Positions 39,025-39,062 of a stretch of DNA of 39,062 nt are shown one piece after another. The notes under the pieces are model-generated. The model had not been told where the DNA came from and did no database searches. It worked only from the letters and a program-made list of their open reading frames with translations. This DNA is from CAIRTT01 sp046075665. GTDB lineage: Bacteria; Armatimonadota; Armatimonadia; Armatimonadales; Armatimonadaceae. The position numbers and the translations under genes were made by a program. How positions within the stretch are numbered: the stretch's first letter is position 1; the number at the start of each line of letters is the position of its first letter. The DNA lies in assembly GCA_046075665.1 (NCBI GenBank), contig JBJTQN010000051.1, forward strand, positions 1 through 39,062. Direction: 5' to 3'.

Positions 39025-39062
39025 GGAATGTGGGCTAAATGGCTTGCTCCAGTATGCGATTT

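Noticed and set aside
1..39062. CRISPR array, insertion sequence, prophage or attachment-site signals
   Set aside because: No regularly spaced direct repeats, transposase motifs, integrase or terminal inverted repeats were seen; the tRNA-Ser gene has no partial copy in the window.

Overview
The window looks like chromosomal DNA of a diderm, moderate-GC bacterium, most likely an Armatimonadota member (Fimbriimonas/Chthonomonas-like) or a Planctomycetes-type relative. The strongest hint is the first complete gene, a DUF1559-type prepilin whose N-terminus (LIELLVVIAIIAILAAILFP, then VFAQAREKARQASC) is the form typical of Armatimonadota. Many PQQ-like beta-propeller proteins with a W-x-x-W-R-G-P motif, an outer-membrane barrel ending in Phe and a LolCDE/MacB-type exporter fit the same picture. 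The assignment is inference from family recognition, not a database match.

Layout. (1) 1-155: 3' end of a glutamine synthetase, with a strong terminator. (2) 331-18161: an accessory-looking block with a prepilin, eight PQQ-like beta-propeller proteins, a small DUF3311-like membrane protein with a sodium:solute symporter, and an enzyme trio (adenylate-forming acid-activating protein, CoA-acylating-type aldehyde dehydrogenase, iron-type alcohol dehydrogenase). One propeller gene sits without a gap between the acid-activating enzyme and the aldehyde dehydrogenase. Three propellers carry signal peptides and five do not. This block is the best candidate for an undescribed system, probably for acid/aldehyde/alcohol interconversion coupled to uptake. 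(3) 18260-23491 (minus): glycosyltransferase, ABC ATPase and large FtsX-type permease in one operon. (4) 23638-25059: a solitary beta-class DNA methyltransferase, converging on an exosortase-type CAAX protease (25042-25701). (5) 25736-28793 (minus): iscR-iscS-iscU-iscA-hscB iron-sulfur cluster operon without hscA or ferredoxin. (6) 29133-32152: pilB and pilT motor ATPases, each followed by a terminator. (7) 32356-34680 (minus): FkbM methyltransferase and M28 peptidase. (8) 34917-35909: zinc-ribbon membrane protein. (9) 36002-37708 (minus): xylose isomerase and a small outer-membrane barrel. (10) 37779-38964 (minus): lytic transglycosylase and tRNA-Ser(GCU).

How the parts fit: the prepilin at the start and PilB/PilT later belong to type IV pilus or competence machinery, but no PilC, PilD or secretin is in view. 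The isc operon is probably controlled by its own IscR through sites in the 339-bp iscR/pilB intergenic region. The propeller cluster has no visible transcription regulator and is split into at least two transcription units by a terminator at 9548-9579.
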